Shown: in pieces, positions 30,504-39,639 of the stretch
Position numbering within the stretch: position 1 is the stretch's first letter
Layout of the letters: every line of letters starts with the position of its first letter
Origin: Sphaeroforma sirkka
Lineage: Eukaryota > Opisthokonta > Ichthyosporea > Ichthyophonida
DNA: 39,639 nucleotides
Assembly: GCA_001586965.3 (NCBI GenBank)
Contig: LUCW03000059.1
Coordinates: forward strand, 27,501-67,139
Direction: 5' to 3'
Translations under genes and position numbers: made by a program
The notes under the pieces: model-generated
Told to the model about the DNA's origin: nothing
What the model saw: the letters and a program-made list of their open reading frames with translations, nothing else
Databases searched by the model: none

Positions 30504-30569
30504 TTTGCACCCTGCGCTTGAAGTTTATAAGGAGCACCACAGCTATGGTTCATGCCTGATACGAGTATA

Positions 30570-30897
30570 TTAGTTGATGGAATGCAGCTTTTAAGTCTAC
30601 CTTGGAAAAGATAGTCGCACCCTCCATTTTGCGTAGTATCTCGCTTATCTTTGGTAAGGGAAAACTATGTTGCGGAATTAGTTTAATGATTGGCGACAGG
30701 TCTAGTACTACTCTTGTTTTACTAAACGTTCCATCAGATTTATATTGATCGACCGCTAAGAGAGCTAAGTTAACTGGGGTTGCATCATAATTGATTTCTA
30801 TTAGTCCCTGTCTTAACCAATCTTCAATTTGGGTTTTGACAACGCCTTTGTGTCTCCAACTCATGTAGTTATGTGAAGGACACTTTAACTTAGAGAA
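30570..30897 (-). pseudogene. N-terminal reverse transcriptase fragment of element A
   Basis: Contains TRVVLDLSPIIKLI, FPLPKISEILRKMEGA and FSKVDLKAAFHQL, the first conserved RT blocks including the first catalytic aspartate (VDLKAAFHQ). It stops at HQL, where sequence from the middle of integrase is joined, so the YLDD box is missing. Confidence 0.85.
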
Positions 30898-30919
30898 GTC
30901 GACGTTTGTTAAGTCAAGC

Positions 30920-31450
30920 TTAACGTACCCCGTTAGAGAACTTAAGCATACACCAGTCAGTTATTGCAATCTTTCTGTTTTGTATAAATAAGTCCATAAT
31001 TATATCGGTAAAGTGTGGAATCATATCTTTTGCTTCACCTTCCGGAGGTTTAGGTATCTTTAACATATTATCATCTGACTGATCTTTATTTGGGTCTAGC
31101 CCATTAGGCAGACCAGTGAGAGTTACACCTAAACTGAGAAGATCAGTCATACCTATAATTGAATCGTATTTCTGAGACATGTCAGTAACGATTAGGTGAG
31201 TCTTTACTTCTCTTCTATCTGACAACATTATATGTACATAGTCAATGGCTTCTTCGCAAGTGGTAACTTTGCCATTTCCCAAGATTAAATTAGTTGTTTC
31301 GTTATGGATAGCCATATCTGTAGCGTAGGCTACTCGGCGTGAGATAGCAGAGACTTCAGCCCCTGGATCAAAAAGTGCTATAACTTTTTCTCCATTTACA
31401 CAAACGGTTTGAAATATACGTTCATCTCCTTTGGTATAGATTTTATTGAA
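30920..31450 (-). pseudogene. Aspartic protease domain of element A
   Basis: Minus-strand reading gives VIALFDPGAEVSAISRRVA near 31,380, matching the retropepsin active site with D-P-G-A in place of D-[ST]-G-A, followed by LILGNGKV and IIGMTDLLSLG, the usual flap and second hydrophobic motif. The frame closes at 30,920, one base out of register with the RT that follows. Cleaves gag-pol in intact relatives. Confidence 0.7.
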
Positions 31451-31990
31451 CTTTTTTTCTCATAATCTTGCTCTAGTGCACACATATAGAACTGTCAGTG
31501 CTTAACTTGGACGTCCGGCATGTTCTTGCAATCATCTTTATGCCAACCGTTAGTACCCTTGCAAATAGCACACTCTTTCATATAGTGTCCAAAATCTGGC
31601 TTGCCTGGTGCACACTTAACAGGGTCGTGTCTACCATTCCACTTGCCATTACGTTTTGTGAGGTTGTAACCACACTTCTTGCAAGGCGCTCTCACCTTCT
31701 TTTCACCTTTCGGTTCGGTAGAAGTAGAGCCAGTACCCCCTCCAGTAGTAGTGCGAGGGTTTTTAGTACTACGCGCAGTGTTAGTCTCTACTGCGTTACG
31801 CTTAGTGGGCTGGGTGTAGCTCGTGGTACTAAGTACTCTAGTAGAGGGATTGGTATGCTTGTGAACTATCTTCTCAAAGACAGACCAAGGCATAGATCGC
31901 AAATCACCATAGGCGATGATGTCATCATTGACTTTCTTAAAGAGGTTAGCTCCCAGAGTCTCCATCATCTGACAAATTAATAAATATTCG

Positions 31991-32258
31991 CCAGTATAGG
32001 TACGACCACCCATCCGAGTATTCATATGTGTCATATGAGCTAGAGCACCTCGAATAGTGGTATCGTTCGCAAAGAACTTGCGAGACTCTAGAAGTTCACG
32101 GTCACGTGCATCTTCAAAAAAAGTCCAGTATAGGTACGACCACCCATCCGAGTATTCATATGTGTCATATGAGCTAGAGCACCTCGAATAGTGGTATCGT
32201 TCGCAAAGAACTTGCGAGACTCTAGAAGTTCACGGTCACGTGCATCTTCAAAAAAAAG
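31991..32258 (-). repeat. 134-bp tandem duplication in gag of element A
   Basis: CCAGTATAGGTACGACCACC through CATCTTCAAAAAAA occurs at 31,991 and again at 32,125. 134 is not a multiple of 3, and the A-run is 7 in one copy and 8 in the other. Confidence 0.95.
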
Positions 32259-32939
32259 TGTTAAGTATATTATCACGCAACTGGTGCCAGGGTAGGGCTT
32301 TCCAGTTGGGCTCATGGGCCTTCAAGATAGTTCGCCATTCACCTGACTCACAGAAATGAATAAAGGCATTCATCATCTGCTTATCCTTAAGGCTGGCAGA
32401 CTCCTTAAGTTGGTCGAAGGCCTTCAGTGTCTCCACTGTACTCTCATTAGTAGAGAAATCGACCCCAGCCTGCGCGTTACCTAGCTGCTTTATAAAGCTT
32501 GGTTCTAAGCGTTCACGAGGCTCATGCTCAGTGCTACGGGCTGCTAGTGCCAAGATGGTGTCTATTTCCTTTCTCTTGTTATCGATTAGATAGCGAATGT
32601 TATCCGCTTTCCTATCGTCAAGGTCAGAGTCATTCAATAGACGGTCCTCAAAGACTTGCATACCAGAGCGTAATAGCCTGAGACGAGTATGTCTGGTTCT
32701 CACTTCCTCATCCTCAGGATTAGAGCGGGAACTCTCTGACGAGGTACTGGTGTAGCGATTGCCAAAATCGTGATTACCAGGGTTAGTTGGCAAATGAGGG
32801 TCGATATTACGAGGATGGTAAGCCTCATCGAGTTCCATACGATCATATCCTCTGACAGGGTTAGGTTTGTCAAGAGGATGGTCAAGGGTAGCATCAGAGC
32901 TATAGAGATTAAATTTTGAAATATTTCCTCTCTCACCAG

Positions 32940-33015
32940 TGGTAACTGGCTTAGTGGTACATGTACTGGCTGATAAACCAGTAGGTCTCGGGTTCGAAAC
33001 TCGGCTCGGAATTTT
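32940..33015 (+). ncRNA. tRNA-like Pol III box pair antisense to gag (relic)
   Basis: On the plus strand, A-box TGGCTTAGTGG (32,947-32,957) and B-box GGTTCGAAACT (32,991-33,001) are 34 bp apart, followed by TTTT at 33,012. An anticodon-arm-like ACTGG-CTGATAAA-CCAGT lies between, with an 8-base loop, and the T stem pairs with wobbles. The acceptor stem does not pair, so this is at best a pseudo-tRNA or SINE head. Confidence 0.4.
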
Positions 33016-33342
33016 CTTCTTCTTCGGTATAGGAAGAATATCAGCCACGTGGGACACGATAGAGGGTCCACAACTGCTGCTGCCGCTAGCTCCTTCAAGA
33101 GCGCTTCAGTGCTGTTCAATTGGCGTCGAGATTGAGAGGATCCAACCACTCGTTGTCGAGTTATGGCGTCCTCAACTTCGGCCCCAAGATTTGAGCTGGA
33201 TGGAATGGCTTCTCCATCGATGGCGAAACCGAAATTTTGGACAGGTCCAATACTTCCTTTTCACTCCGGATTTGTGCTGGAGTGTCCTTTAGATGTGGAG
33301 TTATAATGTCCCCGACATTCGTATCCACGAATTTTCCAGCCT

Positions 33343-33946
33343 TGTAAATTTCGATGGAAATTACTAGGTTTCAAACTATATTAAACTAAAATACAATTTA
33401 GTCAGTTAGGATTTAGCAGTGGTAGCTTGTGTAAGAATGATCGGGACTGCCTCTTGTTAAGAGCCTAAATATCCTCGATCACACAGGGCGTACCTCTAGC
33501 TGTTCTTTATTGAATAATTTTCACTAGAAGTACTAAGTGTTCATGACCACTTGCCTAATTTGTAAATAGACATAATAACGTAAGTCACGTTAATACATTA
33601 GCTGATATAAATAAAGTTCCATCTGAAGAAAAAAAGTTAAAAAAAAAAAAGACTTATTGGATTTTGGAGATTGGCGGGAGGACCAAAATCTATAAGTAGT
33701 AGTTCGGAGATTATAAAATTTAGTTTATAATATCCTACATCTACTAATGTCTCAAATAGGTCCAAGTAGATGAGTCATACCAAATACTCAGGCTATTGGA
33801 GCCATCAAAGTGAATTTAGAACACTTTGGAAATATTGGAAAAAAAAAAAGCTTGTACTAAAATATTTAAAATACAAATAAAAAAAACCAATTTATTATCT
33901 CAATTGATCTTGATATTTTAGACTGACCGGAGGCCGTATTTCTACA
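33343..33946 (-). mobile_element. LTR2, between elements A and B
   Basis: 604 bp, TGTAGAAATACGG to AATTTACA on the minus strand, nearly identical to LTR3. An AATAAA in minus orientation lies near 33,506. It is preceded by the purine tract GGGGGG (about 33,950-33,955) after the end of pol B, and followed at once by the leader of element A gag. Serves as 3' LTR of B and occupies the 5' LTR position of A. No clear tRNA primer-binding site follows it. Confidence 0.87.
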
Positions 33947-34073
33947 TAGCCCCCCAGTAGCTTTTAGAACTACGAACGTACGTTAAGATACGATCTAGTT
34001 GGTAAAGCGAAAACCAAAGTAAAACGGTTTCGGTCATGACTTATCGAGTAAGTATGTGCCTATATGTACGAGT

Positions 34074-35527
34074 TCAAGACTCATGTTGTAATCTATGTCG
34101 TTTAGTATTTGGTCCAGTAACCATTTCCGATGTAGGCGCCTTACGTTTATTATTTGGTAAGGTAATAGCCAAAGGCTGTTCTTCATTAGTAAGTAAGTTT
34201 GAACAATTTTCTGCACTGTTGGTAAGCAGATCAGAAAGTTTAGTCACGTAGGAAGTAGGTGGCAAATAGGGAATTTCAGATCCGTCAGGGTTTGTAGTCA
34301 CCTGAGGAAACCCTTTTCGTTTATCTCGTGTGTTCTTATGTAAACGCTTATTCCATTTCTTATTAAAGATACGAAGAAAGTCGCGAGATTCACGAAATGC
34401 ATCGGAGGTTAGCCAAGCTACTGTCCCATCCATGCAACGGGTCTTGTAGTAAGTGTAACCGTCTTCGGATGTTTTGTCAATTATATCTTTGACTTATGAC
34501 TCCATAACTGGTACATCAGAATCAAATGAGCGAGCGAATGAGAGTTCGGAGGTAGGGATACGGTGAGTGCCTAGATTAGTTGCGCTAGTACCATTAATGT
34601 TATTCACTTCGTAAGTATCACTCTTCTCATCATGGTAGGAAATAACAAAAGGTCCTATCGTCTTAGAAGAGAGTTCGGTAACGTTGGCGTTTCGATTTAT
34701 AATGTTAACGTAATCGCCGACTTTGAACTGAACAATGTTCTTAGTGTTATTCCATCGGTCATACGCTTTAAGTAGGACACGATTCTTGTGCTCGAGTAAA
34801 CAGGGGTAAACAACGTTCTGCATATGCTCGATCTTTTTTGTAGCCACGGGGTAGCGTGTTTCTCGGGCGCAGTTTTATCAAACGTTGCTTGTAATTCACT
34901 ATAGCGGCCAAAGAAATAGTAAAACAGGAGTGTTCCAGTTTGAGGATTCATGCAGTTATTCATTCGAGTACGAACCCATTTCAAATGATAAGGCCACATA
35001 TCCTCAACGTCGTCTAGTGCGGTACGCAAGAGTTTCTTAAGTTCTCTATGACGTGTCTCATTTGCACCCTGCGTTTGAGGTTTGTAAGGAACATCACGCC
35101 TATGGGTCATGCCTGATACGAGTATAAGTGCCTCCATTACGTCGGTACAAAACTCACTACCGTTATCAGAACATAGTACTCGGGGAAACCGAAGTCATTA
35201 AAGACGTGATAGCATAATTCTGCCACTGTTTGTGGACGTTTGTTCGGTATTGCATAAAGCAAGTTATAGCCCGAAGCCACACATAAGAAATGACAGATAT
35301 ATACATCGCCAGTATGTTTGGATCGCGGGAGTTTAACCAAATCGACTATGACTCGGCGCATCGGTTGGTCTTCTGTCACACTTTTTAGGGGTGCCCAACC
35401 GTATCGCTTGATCTGGTTCTTTTCACAATCAGTACAGCGTCGGTATACTTCACGTATGGTTTCTTTCAGCGCCGGGTGATCAAGCCCTGCACGAATAGCC
35501 ATTTTATAAGTATGCTCATATGCTCGA
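34074..35527 (-). pseudogene. Element B: integrase stub
   Basis: Begins abruptly at the LTR3 terminus inside the integrase zinc region (HRAYEHTYK..., CTDC), continues with the core (VIVDLVKLPRSKHTGD), the catalytic-Glu region (YKPQTQGANETRHRE) and the C-terminal module, and ends KRHRLQHES-stop. A frameshift near 35,180-35,187 splits the core and another near 34,840 breaks the linker. No gag, protease or RT. Confidence 0.88.
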
Positions 35528-36127
35528 TGTAAACTTCGATGGAAATTACTAGGTTTCAAACTATATTAAACTAAAATACAATTTAGTCAGTTAGGATTTA
35601 GCAGTGGTAGCTTGTGTAAGAATGATCGGGACTGCCTCTTGTTAAGAGCCTAAATATCCTCGATCACACAGGGCGTACCTCTAGCTGTTCTTTATTGAAT
35701 AATTTTCACTAGAAGTACTAAATGTTCATGACCACTTGCCTAATTTGTAAATAGACATAATAACGTAAGTCACGTTAATACATTAGCTGATATAAATAAA
35801 GTTCCATCTGAAGAAAAGTTAAAAAAAAAAAAAAAGACTTATTGGATTTTGGAGATTGGCGGGAGGACCAAAATCAATAAGTAGTAGTTCGGAGATTATA
35901 AAATTTAGTTTATAATATCCTACATCTACTAATGTCTCAAATAGGTCCAAGTAGATGAGTCATACCAAATACTCAGGCTATTGGAGCCATCAAAGTGAAT
36001 TTAGAACACTTTGGAAATATTGGAAAAAAAGAGCTTGTACTAATTATTTAAAATACAAATAAAAAAACCAATGTATTATCTCAATTGATCTTGATATTTT
36101 AGACTGACCGGAGGCCGTATTTCTACA
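35528..36127 (-). mobile_element. LTR3, 3' LTR of element C
   Basis: 600 bp with TG...CA ends on the minus strand (TGTAGAAATACGG to AAGTTTACA). It differs from LTR2 mainly in poly-A lengths and a few substitutions. It abuts element B integrase with no leader or primer-binding site. Confidence 0.87.
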
Positions 36128-36422
36128 TAGCCCCAGTAGCTTTTAGAACTACGAACGTACGTTAAGATACGATCTAGTTGGTAAAGCGAAAACCAAAGTA
36201 AAAACGGTTTCGGTCATGACTTATCAGTAAGTATGTGCCTATATGTACGAGTTCAAGACTCATGTTGTACTCTATGTCGTTTAGTATTTGGTCCAGTAAC
36301 CATTTCCGATGTAGGCGCCTTACGTTTATTATTTGGTAAGGTATTAGCCAAAGGCTGTTCTTCATTAGTAAGTAAGTTTGAACAATTTTCTGCACTGTTG
36401 GTAAGCAGATCAGAAAGTTTAG

Positions 36423-37790
36423 TCACGTAGGAAGTAGGTGGCAAATAGGGAATTTCAGATCCGTCAGGGGTTTGTAGTCACCTGAGGAAACCCTTTTTCG
36501 TTTATCTCGTGTGTTCTTATGTAAACGCTTATTCCATTTCTTATTAAAGATACGAAGAAAGTCGCGAGATTCACGAAATGCATCGGAGGTTAGCCAAGCT
36601 ACTGTCCCATCCATGAAACGGGTCTTGTAGTAAGTGTAACCGTCTTCGGATGTTTTGTCAATTATATCTTTGACTTGTGACTCCATAACTGGTACATCAG
36701 AATCAAATGAGCGAGCGAATGAGAGTTCGGAGGTAGGGATACGGTGAGTGCCTAGATTGGTTGCGCTAGTACCATCAATGTTATTCACTTCGTAAGTATC
36801 ACTCTTCTCATCATGGTAGGAAATAACAAAAGGTCCTATCGTCTTAGAAGAGAGTTCGGTAACGTTGGCGTTTCGATTTATAATGTTAACGTAATCGCCG
36901 ACTTTGAACTGAACAATGTTCTTAGTGTTATTCCATCGGTCATACGCTTTAAGTAGGACGCGATTCTTGTGCTCAGTAAACAGGGGTAAACAACGTTCTG
37001 CATATGCTCGATCTTTTGAAGCCACGGGGTAGCGTGTTTCTCGGGCGCAGTTTTATCAAACGTTGCTTGTAATTCACTATAGCGGCCAAAGAAATAGTGA
37101 AACGGGAGTGTTCCAGTTTGAGGATTCATGCAGTTATTCATTTGAGTCTGAACCCATTTCAAATGATAAGGCCACATATCCTCAACGTCGTCTAGTGCGG
37201 TACGCAAGAGTTTCTTAAGTTCTCTATGACGTGTCTCATTTGCACCCTGCGTTTGAGGTTTGTAAGGAACACCACGCCTATGGGTCATGCCTGATACGAG
37301 TATAAGTGCCTCCATTACGTCGGTACAAAACTCACTACCGTTATCAGAACATAGTACTCGGGGAAACCGAAGTCATTAAAGACGTGATAGCATAATTCTG
37401 CCACTGTTTGTGGACGTTTGTTCGGTATTGCATAAAGCAAGTTATAGCCCGAAGCCACACATAAGAAATGACAGATATATACATCGCCAGTATGCTTGGA
37501 TCGCGGGAGTTTAACCAAATCGACTATGACTCGGCGCATCGGTTGGTCTTCTGTCACACTTTTAGGGGTGCCCAACCGTATCGCTTGATCTGGTTCTTTT
37601 CACAATCAGTACAGCGTCGGTATACTTCACGTATGGTTTCTTTCAGCGCCGGGTGATCAAGCCCTGCACGAATAGCCATTTTATAAGTATGCTCATATGC
37701 TCGATGCGTTAAATTATGTATAATTTTAACTCTACTTTCGAGCTCCTCTAAGTCAGTCAGATTCTGCGTAACGCTGGCTGGATGAACCAT
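36423..37790 (-). pseudogene. Integrase of element C
   Basis: His/Cys zinc region with HRAYEHTYK and CTDC, core with VIVDLVKL (first catalytic Asp), a frameshift near 37,360 before the second catalytic Asp, then YKPQTQGANETRHRE with the catalytic Glu. The C-terminal region 37,025-36,423 has GDYVNIINRNAN, GPFVISYHD and a domain, YTYYKTRFMDGTVAWLTSDA, that weakly resembles a chromodomain. Confidence 0.87.
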
Positions 37791-38347
37791 AGTCCTGTTG
37801 GAAAGGGCAACCTCAGTATCAGGAGGGGTAGAGTCTGAGATACATAATTGACAACATTGGATTGTTGAAGTATCTTCTTCAGTTGTTTCGCCACTCCTGG
37901 CTGTTCTTTAAGCAGCGCTTTAAGTAGTTGAGTGCGAGCTTCAGGTTCTCTTAGAGTTTTGAGTCTTTGATCCATGGCCTTAGCTAGTTCCATTTTTTTA
38001 CGATCTAATGCCGTTTCAATCGGCATTACCTCGACTTCAATCTTGTTGGGTGCATGTGTTGTACGAGTCTTGAGCTTTTGTTCAAACTCTTTAGACTCCT
38101 CTAGTTTAGCTAAGAATTCGGTTGAGGGTTTCCACTTAGTGGTACCTGCAGGACCGATGCGACAAACAATGGTGTGTTTCCAAGGCGTCTTCTTAATAGA
38201 ATAGGATCCTGATACAAGAACGTGTCGGTTTCACGGTCGACATAAATAGGTTCGTCTTGAATCATATTAATTAAATCACGTATCCATGGGTCGGGTTACG
38301 TAAGGGACAACACAGCGTAATGGTAGATTTAGTAATATTAACATAAT

Positions 38348-39044
38348 TTAACAACTGTGCGATAAGTTGACAAGGTGGGTTAGCCACGCATTATGCTTTG
38401 ATAAGTCAAGCTGAAATGCATCACCTTTAGGATGAGTCAACGACCTATATTCAGAAACCTGTTTGTTATGTTCTGCGGCAAACATATCAACAGTAAATGG
38501 ACCCCATCGTGATTGAGCGAGGTTAAACCATTTCTTATTTAGCATCCAATCGGTTGCTAATAACTCTTTGACTGTTTTCTGGTAGTCGGGCACAAGTCGA
38601 GAGAGCATGTCAGGAAGATGGTTATGTATTCCTGGAATGTGTGTTATATTAAAAGCGAACTTGGCAATAATGTCATGCCAGCGGCTCACCAACTGTGAAT
38701 CAGGGTTCATATCTTTTAAGTATGTTAAAGACTTTTGATCACAGGCGACAGTAAAAGTAACTTCCATAAAGGTAGTCTTTAAACTGTCTTAGCGCAGTAA
38801 CTATAGCAAGGAGCTCTTGTTTAACGGTAGGGTAATTCCGTTGACTCTTATTATAACTCTTGCTAAAAAATTGTATGTAGCGCGGTTTACCATTTATCGT
38901 TTGGTAAAGCACTCCACCTACCGCTCGATCTGAAGCGTCGGTTGCTACTTGGAATGGGACACCATCCACAGGGTACTGCATGATGGGTGCGTCCATTACT
39001 TTACTTTTGACTAGTTTAAATGCATCATCACATTCTTTAGTCAA
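38348..39044 (-). pseudogene. RNase H domain of element C
   Basis: Two overlapping frames cover it. The first has ATDASDRAVGGVLYQ (first catalytic Asp), FFSKSYNKSQRNY and KQELLAIVTALRQF (catalytic Glu). After a frame change at about 38,760, the second has VACDQKSLTYL and NPDSQLVSRW. The closing LPDMLSRL motif is standard for Ty3/Gypsy RNase H. Confidence 0.88.
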
Positions 39045-39212
39045 AGCTTTCCCAAAGGTCCTTTGTGCAGCCGTAGGTGACTGAAAGGCTTTAAGTAATG
39101 AGAAAGATGCGGTACCGAATCCGAGAAGAAGTTAACAAACCCACACACAGAGTTCACATCTCTTCCAGTAATTGGTGTTGATAAATCCAACAGAAACTGT
39201 TTCTTGCCAGGA

Positions 39213-39600
39213 TCAATTTCTACCCTGCTGCAGATACTTTGTAGCCAAGTAAGTGTATAGTATCTTTAGCAAAGAACACTTGTCTTCGTTAATCTTAAGT
39301 TTAGCATGATTAAGTCGCTTTAAGACTTCTTTAACGAGTTTAGCATGTTCATGTGCTGTCTTTGTAAAGATAACTATATCATCTAAATAGACTGATACGT
39401 TATACGACAGGTCCGCAAATAGTTCCATCATAACTTGTTGGAAGAAAGAAGGTAACATGTGTAAGCCTTCAGGTGCACCTTTAAACTGGTACTTCTTACC
39501 TTGCCAAGTAAAGGAAAAGTATTTCCTATGAGGCTGATATATTTGTAGTTGATGGAATGCAGCTTTTAAGTCTATCTTGGAAAGATAGTCGCACCCTCCA
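39213..39600 (-). pseudogene. Reverse transcriptase core of element C
   Basis: Carries the polymerase box YLDD followed by IVIFTKTAHEHAKLV and the KLNEDKC-like KINEDKCSL block. A missing base near 39,580 puts the upstream VDLK block out of frame, and another near 39,260 ends the frame early. Confidence 0.9.
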
Positions 39601-39639
39601 TTTTGCGTAGTATCTCGCTTATCTTAGGTAAGGAAAACT

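Larger units (their letters stand above)
28634..33149 (-). pseudogene. Element A internal region: broken gag-pol of a Ty3/Gypsy-type retrotransposon
   Basis: On the minus strand the order is gag (33,149-31,495), protease (about 31,450-30,920), N-terminal RT (about 30,897-30,570), then directly the C-terminal part of integrase (30,570-30,504, continuing 29,598-28,634). Order and motifs fit Ty3/Gypsy. Breaks seen: several frameshifts, a 134-bp duplication in gag, loss of the RT core, RNase H and most of integrase, and a solo LTR inside integrase. It cannot encode a working polyprotein. Confidence 0.88.
31495..33149 (-). pseudogene. gag of element A, frameshifted
   Basis: The long segment 33,057-32,248 starts after a basic IPKKKK stretch and encodes a charged, helical capsid-like protein. 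The downstream segment 32,034-31,495 ends in Cys/His motifs (CKKCGYN..., then CAICKGTNGWHKDDC, a C-x2-C-x6-H-x3-C variant of the nucleocapsid zinc knuckle). The two are separated by an extra base in a poly-T tract and the 134-bp duplication. The most N-terminal residues (33,149 on) are in another frame. Gag would package the element RNA. Confidence 0.75.
36253..39639 (-). pseudogene. Element C: pol (RT, RNase H, integrase), truncated by window end
   Basis: Minus strand, in order: RT (about 39,639-39,210, with YQFKGAPEGLHMLPSFF and the catalytic VSVYLDDIVIF), RT thumb and RNase H (39,044-38,348, with QVATDASDRAVGGVLY and HIPGIHNHLPDMLSRL), a Lys/Glu-rich linker (38,026-37,757), integrase zinc region and core (37,790-37,315), and integrase C-terminal region ending HES-stop at 36,253. 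Typical Ty3/Gypsy order. Frameshifts at about 39,580, 39,260, 37,360 and elsewhere make it inactive. Confidence 0.9.

Noticed and set aside
33300..33342. A tRNA primer-binding site next to LTR2
   Set aside because: A TGG lies four bases from the LTR end on the minus strand, but the following bases do not match a plausible tRNA 3' end that I can recognise.
34036..34251. Plus-strand open frames opposite the integrase tails (also at 28,596 and 36,233)
   Set aside because: They are antisense shadows of the conserved end of pol, repeated in all three copies.

Overview
The window is nuclear DNA from an intron-rich eukaryote. The left half is one long protein gene with at least 21 GT-AG exons, the introns are packed with micro- and minisatellites, and the right part is broken Ty3/Gypsy-type LTR retrotransposons. 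A tyrosine-kinase catalytic loop (HRDLAARN) in a membrane receptor, together with large introns, suggests a unicellular relative of animals (for example an ichthyosporean). The lineage is inference.

Positions 1-18,095 (+): a receptor tyrosine kinase whose 5' end lies outside the window or is unresolved near its left edge. I rebuilt it exon by exon. All 20 junctions use GT-AG, the reading phase closes at every one, and the model runs 949 residues to a TGA at 18,093. It reads: Ser/Thr/Pro stalk, about 220 residues of hexapeptide repeats (left-handed beta-helix type), one membrane span ending in four cysteines, a complete tyrosine-kinase domain with about 158 residues between DFG and the APE-equivalent, and a Ser/Thr/Pro/Gln-rich tail with a YMNI motif. 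The introns show a recurrent pattern: tandem repeats whose unit is a copy of the neighbouring exon-intron boundary. Introns 3, 9, 11, 12, 13, 15, 16 and 19 repeat their 5' splice site, and introns 13, 14 and 15 repeat the acceptor or its upstream tract. Intron 3 also holds decayed copies of exons 3 and 4.

Positions 18,096-25,900: a 3' flank with a hairpin, the convergent 3' end of a small minus-strand gene (exons 18,985-19,116 and 19,255-19,317), a 1.8-kb array of a 17-bp satellite (about 19,450-21,242), and diverged repeats, including inverted copies that bracket possible exons at 24,137-24,648.

Positions 25,900-27,918: further diverged repeats and a tRNA-like stretch, with no recognisable gene.

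Positions 27,919-39,639 (-): three head-to-tail Ty3/Gypsy bodies, called A, B and C here, with three LTRs of about 600 bp. A has gag, protease, the RT N-terminus and the integrase C-terminus. It is broken by an internal RT-to-integrase deletion, a 134-bp tandem duplication, frameshifts and a 905-bp solo LTR of another family. B is an integrase-LTR stub. C runs RT, RNase H, integrase, LTR and leaves the window. All look inactive.
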